From contig NZ_CP094534.1 in NCBI RefSeq assembly GCF_022811645.1, positions 4,774,001 to 4,838,000 of the forward strand: a stretch of DNA of 64,000 bases, written 5' to 3'. Positions 6,788 to 15,837 of the stretch are shown here, in pieces (the first letter of the stretch is position 1; the number at the start of each line of letters is the position of its first letter). The DNA is from Hymenobacter monticola. GTDB taxonomy: Bacteria > Bacteroidota > Bacteroidia > Cytophagales > Hymenobacteraceae. The translations under genes and the position numbers were made by a program. The notes beneath the pieces were generated by a model. The model was given only the letters and a program-made list of their open reading frames with translations. It was not told the origin of the DNA and did not search any database.

Positions 6788-9316
6788 ATGAAAACTTTTC
6801 CCACCTCCGCTCCCATTTCCTGCGTCGGCCGCGTGTTGCCTGGCCTGATTGTCGCTGCGCTGGCTTTGCCGCTGGCCGCGGCGGCCCAAACCAGCGGCCC
6901 CGGCGCGGTGAGCGGCAGCCTGGTAGAAGCGGCTTCCGGCCAGGCCGTGCCCTTCTCCGATGTGCTGTTGCTGCGCGCCGCCGACTCCACGTTTGTGACC
7001 GTGGCCCAGACCACGGAGCAGGGCACGTTTAAGGCCAGCGCGCTTCCGCTGGGCACCTACTTGCTGCGCGTGCAGGACTTGAACTATCAGGTGTTGCGCC
7101 GCCGCTTTACGCTGACGGCAGCGGCCCCGGCCGTGCAGCTCCCGGGGTTGAAAATGGCCGCAGCTACCGCTACCAAGCTGAACGAGGTGGTGGTGACGGG
7201 CCAGAAGGCGGCCGTGGTGGAAGAGCTGGGCAAGCGCGTGATTAACGTGGAAAAGGACCTGGCCAGCGTGGGCGGCACGGCGGCCAACGTGCTGCAAAAC
7301 GTGCCCTCGGTGAGCGTGGACGTGAACGGCACGGTCTCGATGCGCGGCACTTCCAACGTCACCATCCTCATCGACGGAAAGCCGGCCGGCGTGAGCAACG
7401 GCGGCTCGGGCGGCGGCCAGCGCCTCGACCAGATTCCGGCCTCGCGCATTGCCCAGGTGGAAGTTATTACCAACCCCTCGGCCAAGTACGACGCGGCCGG
7501 CGGCGGCGGGGTTATCAACCTGATTACGAAGAAAGAAACCCGCACGGGCACCAACGGCACGGCCGCCATCAACCTGGGTACCAACGACAAATACAGCGGC
7601 AACATCAGCCTGAGCCGCAAGGTGGGCAAGGCTACTTGGAGCGGCGGCTACGACGGCCGCGACGTGACCTACCGCAGCAAGGGCCACTCGGAACAGACGG
7701 CTTTGCTCGGCACCGAAACCATCCGCACCACGCAGGTGGCGGCCGGTAGCGAAGGCCACCGCAACCACTCGCTGCGGGCCGGCGTGGAGCTGGAATTGCC
7801 CAAGAGCCAGACGCTGGGCCTGAACGCCAGCATCGGCACCGAGCGCAACCTTGAAAGCGAAGGCCAGGAGCTGACCCAGCAAACCAACAACGGCCCCGTG
7901 CAGCGCGCCCGCGGCCAGCAGGACCTCGACGTGCAGGTGAAAGTGTACAACGCCGGCGGCAACTACCGCCGCACCTGGGCCGAGCACAAGGGCCGCGAGC
8001 TGTCGGCCAACTTTGGCGGCGTGGTGATTGACGCCACGGTGCCGGTGGTGCAGCGCCAGTACGCTGAGGTGGGCACCATTGCCCAGCCCGGCACCCGGCA
8101 GCAGCTCGACGTGCTGGCCAACATCCAGTTCGGACAGATTGACTACACCCACCCGCTGGCCGATGGCAAGGGCCGCCTCGAAATGGGCGCCAAGATTGAG
8201 CACCAGGGCAACCGCGGCAGCAACAGCTTCGGCTTCGCGGCCAACGAAAACCGCCCCAACGACTTCGTGAACGACCCCGCCCGCTCGCTCACCTACGCTT
8301 CCGACCAACTGGTGCCGGCCGCTTACGTCACGGCGCAGCACTCCTTCGGGCCGAAGTGGAACGCCCAGGCCGGCCTGCGTACTGAATACACCTACCTGAG
8401 CGGCAGCATTGCGGGCGGCGCGGGCGTGGCCCAGCGCGGCAGCCTGCAGCAGGACTACCTCAGCTTCTTCCCCTCGGCCCTCATTAGCCGCGACTTTGGC
8501 AAGGAGCCCGGCCAGAACCGCCTGCAGCTGAGCTACGCCCGCCGCCTCAACCGCCCTAACTTCATGCAGCAGCTGCCGCTGGCCATTTACCAGGACCCGC
8601 GCAGCTACCGCCTCGGCAACCCGCGTTTGCAGGCCGAGTTCAGCAACAACATCGAGCTGGGCCACCAGCTGACCGTGGGCCAGGCCACCATCACGAGCAC
8701 CGTGTTTGCCCGCATCACCACCAACAGCATCCAGCGCCTGCGCTTCGTGGACACCACCGCCACCCGCTTGGCCGGCAACTCGGGCCTGGTGATGGGCGAA
8801 ACCTACGACAACCTCGGCACCACTACCAACCTCGGCGCCGAGCTGAGCCTGAACCAGCCCCTGGCCAAGTGGTGGCGCCTGACGGCCAGCACCAGCCTCT
8901 ACCGCGCCCAGATTGCCGGCAACGGCATCGGTAACAACCGCACGGCCTTGGTAGGCACCGCCCGCCTCGCCAACAACTTCACCCTGCGCCCCACCCTCGA
9001 CCTGCAGCTGAGCGGCAACGTGCGCTCGGCCTCGCTCACGGCCCAGGGCCGGCAGCTGGCCTGGGGCCAGGTGGATTTGGCCCTGCGCCAGCGCCTCTTC
9101 TCCGACCGGGCCGCCCTCACCCTCCGCGTGTCCGACCTGTTCAACATGAACGCCTACCGCACCGAAATCGCCACCGCCGACCTCACCAGCACCCGCTACG
9201 CCAAGGACGAAACCCGCGTGGGCTGGCTGGGCTTCACCTGGTACATCGGCGCCAGCAAGGCCAAGCCGGGCCGCATCGAGGCCGCGCCCCAGGGCGGCGG
9301 CGGCTTCGGCGGCTGA
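6788..9316 (+). CDS. TonB-dependent receptor, outer-membrane beta-barrel family
   Basis: An 842-residue outer-membrane protein. A signal peptide (about 1-34, ending AAAQ) is followed by a carboxypeptidase-regulatory-like beta-sandwich (about 40-120). A TonB box-like segment LNEVVVTG comes next, then a plug domain (about 135-240) with RGTSNVTILIDGKP and GGGGVINLITKK, and a barrel of the OMP_b-brl_3 type to the end. The family imports large or scarce nutrients with TonB energy or acts in their uptake. No SusD partner or substrate-processing gene lies beside it, so the ligand is unknown. The C-terminus extends past the last barrel strand (TWYIG) with a Gly-rich tail. A separate promoter and a following terminator make it a single-gene unit. 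Confidence 0.88.
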   Translation: MKTFPTSAPISCVGRVLPGLIVAALALPLAAAAQTSGPGAVSGSLVEAASGQAVPFSDVLLLRAADSTFVTVAQTTEQGTFKASALPLGTYLLRVQDLNYQVLRRRFTLTAAAPAVQLPGLKMAAATATKLNEVVVTGQKAAVVEELGKRVINVEKDLASVGGTAANVLQNVPSVSVDVNGTVSMRGTSNVTILIDGKPAGVSNGGSGGGQRLDQIPASRIAQVEVITNPSAKYDAAGGGGVINLITKKETRTGTNGTAAINLGTNDKYSGNISLSRKVGKATWSGGYDGRDVTYRSKGHSEQTALLGTETIRTTQVAAGSEGHRNHSLRAGVELELPKSQTLGLNASIGTERNLESEGQELTQQTNNGPVQRARGQQDLDVQVKVYNAGGNYRRTWAEHKGRELSANFGGVVIDATVPVVQRQYAEVGTIAQPGTRQQLDVLANIQFGQIDYTHPLADGKGRLEMGAKIEHQGNRGSNSFGFAANENRPNDFVNDPARSLTYASDQLVPAAYVTAQHSFGPKWNAQAGLRTEYTYLSGSIAGGAGVAQRGSLQQDYLSFFPSALISRDFGKEPGQNRLQLSYARRLNRPNFMQQLPLAIYQDPRSYRLGNPRLQAEFSNNIELGHQLTVGQATITSTVFARITTNSIQRLRFVDTTATRLAGNSGLVMGETYDNLGTTTNLGAELSLNQPLAKWWRLTASTSLYRAQIAGNGIGNNRTALVGTARLANNFTLRPTLDLQLSGNVRSASLTAQGRQLAWGQVDLALRQRLFSDRAALTLRVSDLFNMNAYRTEIATADLTSTRYAKDETRVGWLGFTWYIGASKAKPGRIEAAPQGGGGFGG

Positions 9317-9376
9317 GTTACTGAATCACCTGCGTTTTCCCTGATACCACCCCGCTTTTCTCTCCTTTTTTCTGCA

Positions 9377-9415
9377 AAAAGCCCCGCCGTCGGTTCGCCC
9401 AGCGGCGGGGCTTTT
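9377..9415 (+). terminator. Terminator after the TonB-dependent receptor
   Basis: A 13-bp stem (9377-9389 with 9403-9415) with a T-rich end. The sequence closely resembles the terminator at 12332-12372. Confidence 0.88.
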
Positions 9416-9439
9416 AATTTTTCCCCATCCTTCCTGGCC

Positions 9440-10198
9440 ATGACCAAGTTTCTTTACCTGTTGCTCCCCGTCCTGCTGGCCGCCGGCCCTGCCACCGCCC
9501 AAACGGACCCACCGGCCACGGTCAACGTAGAAATTTCCATGCCCCGCGACAGCGCCCGCCAGTTTTTCGGCAGCTACCAGTTCGAGCCCAATTTCACGAT
9601 GCGCATTTTCAGCGAAAACGGGAAATATTATGGGCAACGCGTCGGCGACCCCGAGCGGTTTCAGCTTTTCGCTAAGCAGGCCAACCGTTTTTTCCTCAAG
9701 GCCATGCCGGCCGAGCTGGAATTTGTGCGCGACGCCCGCGGGCGCTACCAGACGCTGGTGCTGCACCAGGGCGGCCGCAACATGCGCGCCCAGCGCACCC
9801 AGGCCCAGCCGGTCGAGCTCTACGACACGGTGCTGCACCTCGACAGCCTCTTGTACGGCGCCTACAACCGCCGCAACCTGCCGGTGCTGCTGGGCTATTT
9901 CGCCCCCACCCTGGAATTTTATCACGACCAAACCGGCTTCACAACCTACGCGGAAAATGCCCGGCGCTTCAAGGAAAACTTTGCCAAGCCCACCGTGATG
10001 CGGCGCGAGCTGGCCCCGGGCAGCCTTGAAGTGTACCCCATTGCGGGCTTCGGCGCCATTGAAATCGGCACCCACCGCTTCTACCAAACCGACCCGGGCC
10101 AGCCGGAAAGGCTGGTAGCCGAGCCCCGCTTCCTGCACGTGTGGCAGAATACCCAAGGCCGCTGGCAAATTGTGCGCATTGTGAGCTACGACCATTGA
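9440..10198 (+). CDS. Secreted DUF3471-like plus NTF2/DUF4440-like protein
   Basis: A 252-residue protein with a signal peptide (about 1-20, ending ATAQ). Residues about 38-115 match the DUF3471 pattern (FFGSYQFEP, RFFLKAMPAELEFVRD, LVLHQGG), a module usually found at the C-terminus of serine beta-lactamase-like and peptidase proteins. Residues about 125-252 have the look of an NTF2/SnoaL fold of the DUF4440 type (an N-terminal helix followed by LGYFAPTLEFYHD and a final RWQIVRIVSYDH strand). No catalytic residues can be named. The neighbouring M28 peptidase also ends in a DUF3471-like module, but intergenic spacing and a possible promoter suggest separate transcripts. Confidence 0.65.
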   Translation: MTKFLYLLLPVLLAAGPATAQTDPPATVNVEISMPRDSARQFFGSYQFEPNFTMRIFSENGKYYGQRVGDPERFQLFAKQANRFFLKAMPAELEFVRDARGRYQTLVLHQGGRNMRAQRTQAQPVELYDTVLHLDSLLYGAYNRRNLPVLLGYFAPTLEFYHDQTGFTTYAENARRFKENFAKPTVMRRELAPGSLEVYPIAGFGAIEIGTHRFYQTDPGQPERLVAEPRFLHVWQNTQGRWQIVRIVSYDH

Positions 10199-10289
10199 GG
10201 CACGGCGAATAGCTCCGGCCCTGTAATGCCGGCGGCCCCGCTGCGATTTAGCTAGTAGCGAGGCTCATTCAGAAATGCTGCCGAAGCCG

Positions 10290-10297
10290 TAGTTTCG
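10290..10297 (+). promoter_or_regulatory. Possible -7 box TAGTTTCG upstream of the M28 peptidase
   Basis: It matches the TAnnTTCG variant also seen before the genes at 23317 and 32626, and lies 70 nt before the ATG at 10368. Confidence 0.35.
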
Positions 10298-10367
10298 CCG
10301 CCGAACCTGCAATTGCTTTATTCTTTCTGCTTTTTCTGCAACCCTCTTTCCTCACTATCTGACTTCT

Positions 10368-12308
10368 ATGTCGAAACAACTCCCCCTGGCCGTCGCGCTT
10401 CTACTGGCGGCCGGCACCGCTTCGGCCCAATCGGGCAAGGTCAAAATCAAGACCAAGCCCGGCCGCAACCAAGAAGCCGCCGCTGCTACCGCCCCGGCCG
10501 CCGCGCCCACCGACTGGTCCGTGACCTACGCCAACACCATCACCCCGGCGGGCCTCAAAGCCGACCTCGACGTGCTGGCCTCCGATGCCTACGAAGGCCG
10601 CGAAACCGGCAAGAAGGGACAGAAAATGGCCGCCGACTACATCGCCAAAGCCTTCGCCGCCGACGGCCTGACCGGCCCCGTACAGGGTTCCGACAACCCC
10701 TACATCCAGCACTTCGGCATGAAGCGCACCACCCTCGACCTGCCCGGCAGCACCGTGAAAGTGGGCAGCCAGACCTTCCAGGGCAAGCGCGACTTCTACG
10801 CGGCCCTGACCAAAGTCTTCGCCGCGCCCGCGCCGCTGCAGCCGGCGTTTGTGGGCTATGGCATCAAGGACGACAAATATTCCGACTTCGCCACGGCGGC
10901 CGACTACAAGGGCAAAGACCTGATTATGCTGGCCGGCGAGCCCCTGAACGCTCAGGGCAAGTCGCTGATTGGGGCTGATGGCAAGCCCAGCCAGTTCGCG
11001 CCGGCTTCGTTGGCCGGGCTGGGGGCGCGGCGCTCTATTTTCGCGCTGCAACCGCGTTCCATCATTGTGGTAATGCCCACGGCGGCCGCCTATGCGGCAG
11101 CGCCCAAATCCTACGACCAGGTGATGGGCCACGAGGAGCTGGAGTTTGACGACGCCAAGCCGAAGGGATTTCAGTTCAACATCTTTGTGGTATCGCCCGA
11201 GATGGGGGCCAAGCTGCTGGGCACCACCCCGGCCGGCCTCGACAAGTACCGCCAGAGCGTGGGCCAGGCCGGCAAGCCGGTGGCCTCGCCCTTCAAGCCT
11301 GCCGCGGCCACGGCCCAGGCCAAGCTGAACACGGAGCCCTTCACTACCGAAAACGTGCTGGGCTATCTCGAAGGCGGCGACAAGAAGGACGAAATCATCG
11401 TGGTGTCGGCCCACTACGACCACCTCGGCATCAAGGACGGCGTGGTGTTTAACGGGGCCGACGACGACGGCTCGGGCACGGTGAGCGTGCTGGCCATGGC
11501 CCGCGCTTTCACCCAGGCCAAAAAGGAGGGCCACGGCCCGCGCCGCAGCATGCTGTTTCTGGCCAATACGGGCGAGGAAGAGGGCCTGCTCGGCTCGCAG
11601 TACTACACCGACCACCCTGTGTTTCCGCTCGAAAAGACGGTTACGGACCTCAACATCGACATGGTGGGCCGCGTGGACAGCCTGCACCAGGGCAAGGGCG
11701 ACTACGTGTACCTGGTGGGCGCCGACCGCCTCAGCACCGAGCTAAACACCCTGAGCGAGGCCACCAACCAGCAGTACAGCCCGCTGGCCCTCGACTACAA
11801 ATACAACGACCCGGCCGACCCCGAGCAGATTTACTACCGCTCCGACCACTACAACTTCGCCAAGCACAACGTCCCGATTATCTTCTACACCAGCGGCCTG
11901 CACCCGCAGTACCACAAAGCCACCGATGACATCGCACTCATCGATTTCCCGGCTATGGCCCGGCGCGACCAGCTCATTTTCCACACGGCCTGGGCACTGG
12001 CCGAGCGCGACACCCGCGTGGCCCTGAAACCCGAGTTCCTGAGCACCGGCTTCACCCCCGCCCCGGCCGACCTCGACCGCTACGTCGGCACCTACGCCAG
12101 CGCCCAGATTCCGCTCAAAATCACCTTTACCCGCGAGGGCAACGCCCTCAAGGCCCAGGCCACCGGCCAGCCCGCCTTCACGCTGGAAGCCGTGAGCAAG
12201 GATGTGTTCAAGTTCGACCCCGCCCAGCTGCGCGTAGAGTTTTCAGCCGACCAGCCCACCTTCAAGATGAAGCAGGGCGGCGCCGAGCTGGAGTTTAAGA
12301 AAGAGTAG
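10368..12308 (+). CDS. Secreted M28-family zinc metallopeptidase
   Basis: A 646-residue exported peptidase with a signal peptide (about 1-20, ending ASAQ). A PA-like insert lies between the N-terminal part and the catalytic core. The two-zinc site is complete: His in SAHYDHLG (about 347), bridging Asp in GADDDGSG (about 364), the Glu pair in GEEEGLLGS (about 402-403), Asp in NIDMVGR (about 429) and His in PQYHKATDD (about 514). This is the pattern of M28 aminopeptidases. The last 85 residues (DLDRYVGTYAS onward) resemble a DUF3471 module. The enzyme probably trims peptides in the periplasm or outside the cell. A terminator follows. Confidence 0.88.
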   Translation: MSKQLPLAVALLLAAGTASAQSGKVKIKTKPGRNQEAAAATAPAAAPTDWSVTYANTITPAGLKADLDVLASDAYEGRETGKKGQKMAADYIAKAFAADGLTGPVQGSDNPYIQHFGMKRTTLDLPGSTVKVGSQTFQGKRDFYAALTKVFAAPAPLQPAFVGYGIKDDKYSDFATAADYKGKDLIMLAGEPLNAQGKSLIGADGKPSQFAPASLAGLGARRSIFALQPRSIIVVMPTAAAYAAAPKSYDQVMGHEELEFDDAKPKGFQFNIFVVSPEMGAKLLGTTPAGLDKYRQSVGQAGKPVASPFKPAAATAQAKLNTEPFTTENVLGYLEGGDKKDEIIVVSAHYDHLGIKDGVVFNGADDDGSGTVSVLAMARAFTQAKKEGHGPRRSMLFLANTGEEEGLLGSQYYTDHPVFPLEKTVTDLNIDMVGRVDSLHQGKGDYVYLVGADRLSTELNTLSEATNQQYSPLALDYKYNDPADPEQIYYRSDHYNFAKHNVPIIFYTSGLHPQYHKATDDIALIDFPAMARRDQLIFHTAWALAERDTRVALKPEFLSTGFTPAPADLDRYVGTYASAQIPLKITFTREGNALKAQATGQPAFTLEAVSKDVFKFDPAQLRVEFSADQPTFKMKQGGAELEFKKE

Positions 12309-12331
12309 CCTTCCTCCTCTCTTTCTGCGGA

Positions 12332-12372
12332 AAAGGCCCCGTCGTCGGTTCATCCGGCGGCGGGGTTTTGCT
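12332..12372 (+). terminator. Terminator between the M28 gene and the convergent XRE gene
   Basis: An imperfect GC-rich stem (GGCCCCGTCGTCGG with CCGGCGGCGGGG) flanked by AAAA and TTTT, so it could work in both directions. It is a near-copy of the terminator at 9377-9415. Confidence 0.7.
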
Positions 12373-12379
12373 TTTAGGG

Positions 12380-12994
12380 CTATGCTGGTTTCGACGCGTT
12401 CAATGCCGCTTCCAAATGCGCAATTTCTGCCTGCAAGCCCGCCAAGCGGGCTTCGAGCAGTGCCCGCGTCTGCACACCGAATTTTGCCAAATCCGACGTA
12501 GCATCCTCGGCCATGCGGCCGGCCCAGGCCAGGTTGGGCATCGATGGCTCATCGGGCAGGCTGGGCAATGGAGCCCGTGGGGGCAGCACCGCCAGCCGCG
12601 CCGGCAGGGCCCGCCGGTGCCGAGCGGCCTGCAGCCGCGGCAGTTGCTGCGCCAAGGCAAGGGCAAGCTTTTGGGCCTCGGTGCGGCATACTTCCAAGCG
12701 GCTTTGCAGTCCATCAAGTGTTTTAGCCGTCGATTCTGCCGGGTCGGGCGGTAGGTCGGCGGGGGCGCTACCGTGCGGCGGGGGCATCAGGCTCAGCAAG
12801 GGCAGCATGCGCCAGGTAGCCACCATCGGCAACGGCCGGCGGTCCGCTTCAATATGCGTCAGCAGGCTACGGTCGATGCCAAGATACTGGGCCAAATCGG
12901 CTTGGCTGAGCCCAAAATGCGTGCGCATGGCCCGCAGGGTTGAATTACTATGATTCACGAAATCAGGTAAATAGTTAATCGAATCAATTGTCAC
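12380..12994 (-). CDS. XRE-family helix-turn-helix regulator
   Basis: A 204-residue protein. Residues about 19-52 form an XRE-type helix-turn-helix (MRTHFGLSQADLAQYLGIDRS, then LLTHIEADRR). The rest is a Pro-rich linker and a helical, coiled-coil-like C-terminus rich in Ala, Leu, Glu and Arg. The start is GTG at 12994, whose bases lie inside a TGTGACAATT half-site; an internal ATG near residue 23 would cut off the first helix context. It is divergent from hisS across a 184-nt region with four copies of the same half-site, which suggests autoregulation. The target genes beyond this are unknown. Confidence 0.72.
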   Translation of the reverse strand: MTIDSINYLPDFVNHSNSTLRAMRTHFGLSQADLAQYLGIDRSLLTHIEADRRPLPMVATWRMLPLLSLMPPPHGSAPADLPPDPAESTAKTLDGLQSRLEVCRTEAQKLALALAQQLPRLQAARHRRALPARLAVLPPRAPLPSLPDEPSMPNLAWAGRMAEDATSDLAKFGVQTRALLEARLAGLQAEIAHLEAALNASKPA

Positions 12995-13110
12995 ACTATT
13001 TACGCAGTTTTAGTATAAAGTGACAATTAATATCACATTTAATTTCAAAACTTATAAATTTGTGACAATAATTGTCACATCTCATTATGGTGTTTGCGTT
13101 TTTGTGACAA
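12987..13110. promoter_or_regulatory. Operator array with TGTGACAAT half-sites
   Basis: An AT-rich divergent region holding one perfect 19-bp palindrome TGTGACAATAATTGTCACA (13061-13079). Partial copies occur at 12987-12996 (over the XRE start codon), at 13020-13036 (GTGAC...ATCAC) and at 13103-13110 (TGTGACAA). The best-supported reading is a binding array for the adjacent XRE regulator. Confidence 0.65.
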
Positions 13111-13162
13111 CACAGTATTAACCGTGGGCAGGTAGTTTTCGCCACTGGCTCGCCTAGCCCGT

Positions 13163-13170
13163 TACCTTTG
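13163..13170 (+). promoter_or_regulatory. -7 box TACCTTTG directly upstream of hisS
   Basis: An exact TAnnTTTG match that ends 8 nt before the hisS ATG. The transcript would have almost no leader. Confidence 0.6.
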
Positions 13171-13178
13171 CCTGCGTT

Positions 13179-14612
13179 ATGCAAAAACCGAGTATTCCCA
13201 AGGGCACCCGCGACTTTGGCCCCGCGCAGGTGGCGCGCCGCCAGCACATTTTCAACGTCATCCGCCGCACGTTCGAGTCGTTTGGCTACGCGCCGCTCGA
13301 AACGCCGACGCTGGAGAACCTGTCGGTGCTCACCGGCAAGTACGGCGACGAGGGCGACCAGCTGCTGTTCAAAGTGCTGAACTCTGGCGATTTTGCCAAG
13401 GACGTGACGGCCGACGACCTGGCCACCGGCTCGAAAGCACTGCTGCCAAAAGTGGCCGAAAAAGGCCTGCGCTACGACCTCACCGTGCCCTTCGCCCGCT
13501 ACGTGGCCATGAACCGCGGCACGCTCACCTTCCCCTTCAAGCGCTACCAGATGCAGCCCGTGTGGCGCGCCGACCGCCCCCAGCGCGGCCGCTACCGCGA
13601 GTTTTACCAGTGCGACGCCGACGTGGTGGGCACCGACTCGCTGCTCTGCGAAGCGGAAATCGTGCTCATGATGGCCCAGGTGCTCGGCGGCCTCGGCCTG
13701 CACGACTTCACCATCAAAATCAACCACCGCGGGGTACTGCGCAACATCTACCAGGCGCTGGGCGGCGAGGGCCGCGAAACGGATTTGTTCGTGGCCATCG
13801 ACAAGCTCGATAAAATCGGGCGCGACGGCGTGAGCAAGGAGCTGCTGGAACGCGGCTTCTCGGCGCCGACTATCGACACCTTGTTTGAGTTGCTCACGGT
13901 GGAGGGCACCTACGAGGAGAAGCTGCAGCGCCTGCTGGCCGGCTTTGTGACGGCGGGCGTGGAGCCCGACGGCGTGCGCCCCACCACCGCCGACGTGGAG
14001 GCCGACTCGCCCGAGCCGCTGGCCAACTACCTCGGCCTTACCGAGCTGGCCGAGGTGCTGGACATCCTGCACGCCTCCGGCTTCCGGCAGTTCGACCGGC
14101 TGGAGTTTGACCCCACGCTGGCGCGGGGTCTCTCCTACTACACGGGCTGCATTTTCGAGGTTAAAATCAACAACGTGCAGATGGGCAGCGTGAGCGGCGG
14201 CGGGCGCTACGACAACCTCACGGGCTCGTTCGGATTGCCAGGCGTGTCGGGCGTGGGCTTCTCGTTCGGCGTCGACCGGCTGTATGACTGCCTGGAAGCG
14301 CTGGACCTGTTCACGGTGACGGGCGAAACGCCCACCCGCTGCCTCATCACCCACTTCGACGTGGCCAGTGGCCGGGCCGCCCTGCCCCTGCTGGCCGAGC
14401 TGCGCGCCGCCGGCATCCCCAGCGAGCTGTACCCCGACGCCAGCAAGCTGCAGAAGCAGTTCAAGTACGCCGATGCCAAGGGCATTCCGCTGGTCATCAT
14501 CATGGGCCCGGAGGAAGCGGCGGCCGGCGTGGTGAAAATCAAAATCATGCAAACCGGCGTGGAGCGCGTGCTGCCGCTGGGCGAAGTGGTGGCGGCCCTC
14601 ACGGCGGAGTAA
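13179..14612 (+). CDS. hisS: Histidyl-tRNA synthetase
   Basis: A 477-residue class II aminoacyl-tRNA synthetase charging tRNA-His in the cytoplasm. Motif 2 is seen in QPVWRADRPQRGRYREFYQCD, the histidine-binding loop in GLSYYTG with GGGRYDNL, and motif 3 in GFSFGVDRL. The C-terminal anticodon-binding domain covers about the last 95 residues. The length is slightly above the bacterial norm, as in other Bacteroidota. The start ATG 13179 gives the standard N-terminus with PSIPKGTRDFGP. The next gene starts within the stop codon (TAATG). Confidence 0.96.
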   Translation: MQKPSIPKGTRDFGPAQVARRQHIFNVIRRTFESFGYAPLETPTLENLSVLTGKYGDEGDQLLFKVLNSGDFAKDVTADDLATGSKALLPKVAEKGLRYDLTVPFARYVAMNRGTLTFPFKRYQMQPVWRADRPQRGRYREFYQCDADVVGTDSLLCEAEIVLMMAQVLGGLGLHDFTIKINHRGVLRNIYQALGGEGRETDLFVAIDKLDKIGRDGVSKELLERGFSAPTIDTLFELLTVEGTYEEKLQRLLAGFVTAGVEPDGVRPTTADVEADSPEPLANYLGLTELAEVLDILHASGFRQFDRLEFDPTLARGLSYYTGCIFEVKINNVQMGSVSGGGRYDNLTGSFGLPGVSGVGFSFGVDRLYDCLEALDLFTVTGETPTRCLITHFDVASGRAALPLLAELRAAGIPSELYPDASKLQKQFKYADAKGIPLVIIMGPEEAAAGVVKIKIMQTGVERVLPLGEVVAALTAE

Positions 14613-15820
14613 TGAAACGGACCGGCGCGGGCTGGCAGCACGCCAGCGGCTTATTGATTTTAGCCGCGTTGGCCAGCTGCCAGCCCGAGCGGCCTAAAGA
14701 AAAACCCAACGGTGCCGGGCCGCGGCCACCCGCGCCGCCCGTGGCCGCGCAAGCCCCCGCCGCACCAGTAGCGGCCGGTGCATCAACTGATACCCTGCTA
14801 CGCTCAGCTCCGGCCCGCCCGGCAAACAAGGAGCCGGTGAAGCCGGGTTGGCAATTGGTGAGCAGCCCGGTCTTGCGGCGCGTGCTGCAAGTGCACCGCT
14901 ACGTGGGTACCATCGGTGGCCAGCTGGCCACAGCCGAATTGCAGTGGCACAACCCCGACTCAATAACCGGCCGCTTTTATCTGCACCGCACCGACTCCGA
15001 ACACCTTTGGGAGTACGTGAGAAAGGGAAAGTGTCCGGTGGTGTTCGACTTTGCCGAAGACGGGCAGTGGCGGCTGTCGGGCCTGCCCGGCGGGCCCACC
15101 CTGCGCGCCACTTGGCACCAAGGCCGCCGCCGACAGAGCGTAGCCCTGCAGGAGAATTACGCCGGGGCGGTGCGCTACGGCATCCGCCGCCTGTTGCGAG
15201 TCGAAGTGGCGGATACCACGGCCGGCTCGGCGTATGAAGTGAAGGCCTCGGTTGAGCGCGATTTTCTGATGCTGCCAGCTCCCGCCTCGGTGCGGCTGCC
15301 GCTGCGACGGCTGCTGAACCCTGGCCCCAAGGCCCGGCTTCGGCTGCTTCATGACCTTCAAGAAGGCAATTCCGTCGTAACCCATCGGCTAAACGTGCGC
15401 CTTAATGACTTTGGCCTGTTCAGCTATCAAACCTGCCATTTCTCGCGTGAGTCGGGTGGTACCCCCAGCGTAGGTTTCGAAAGCACGCTGCTGGACCTGA
15501 CCACCGGGCGGCCTATCACCGTGGACAGCCAGCTGCGGCCCGGCTATGAGCTGGCCCTGCGGCAGCTGATTATGCAGCATGTTCTGCACGATGCTGAATT
15601 TGATGAACAAGAGCGGAAATGGTTGACAGACGATTGGAAAAGCACTCATCTGGCAGACTTTCCGGATATGGATTTGGGTTTGACCGCGACCGGGCTGGAA
15701 GCGGTGTATTGGCAGCCCATGTATCCCGAATCGGTGTTCATTCCCTACCGCGAATTGCGCCCGCTGGTGCGCCCCGGTACCCCGCTGGCCCGCATGCTGT
15801 CCGCCCGCAAGCTATGGTAG
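14612..15820 (+). CDS. Putative lipoprotein, tandem paralogue 1
   Basis: A 402-residue lipoprotein. The N-terminal signal ends in lipobox LASC with the acylated Cys near residue 23, followed by a Pro/Ala-rich linker to about 60. The body is not recognised with confidence. The C-terminal third (LLDLTTGRPITVDSQLRPGYE, then FIPYRELRPLVRPGTPLA) resembles the DUF3298/RsiV-like region found in other bacterial lipoproteins. The ATG overlaps the hisS stop. The next gene is a paralogue: both share a Cys-Gln-Pro start, the phrase PDSITGRFY and the ending RPLVRPGTPLARML followed by a terminal W. No function is assigned. Confidence 0.7.
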   Translation: MKRTGAGWQHASGLLILAALASCQPERPKEKPNGAGPRPPAPPVAAQAPAAPVAAGASTDTLLRSAPARPANKEPVKPGWQLVSSPVLRRVLQVHRYVGTIGGQLATAELQWHNPDSITGRFYLHRTDSEHLWEYVRKGKCPVVFDFAEDGQWRLSGLPGGPTLRATWHQGRRRQSVALQENYAGAVRYGIRRLLRVEVADTTAGSAYEVKASVERDFLMLPAPASVRLPLRRLLNPGPKARLRLLHDLQEGNSVVTHRLNVRLNDFGLFSYQTCHFSRESGGTPSVGFESTLLDLTTGRPITVDSQLRPGYELALRQLIMQHVLHDAEFDEQERKWLTDDWKSTHLADFPDMDLGLTATGLEAVYWQPMYPESVFIPYRELRPLVRPGTPLARMLSARKLW

Positions 15821-15837
15821 TTGCCCTGCACACTTAT

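Noticed and set aside
6659..8665. A 668-codon open frame on the minus strand opposite the TonB-dependent receptor
   Set aside because: Its composition (Ala, Val, His, Gln, Gly runs) is what a GC-rich coding strand gives in the antisense frame, and no domain is seen. The plus-strand receptor is intact.
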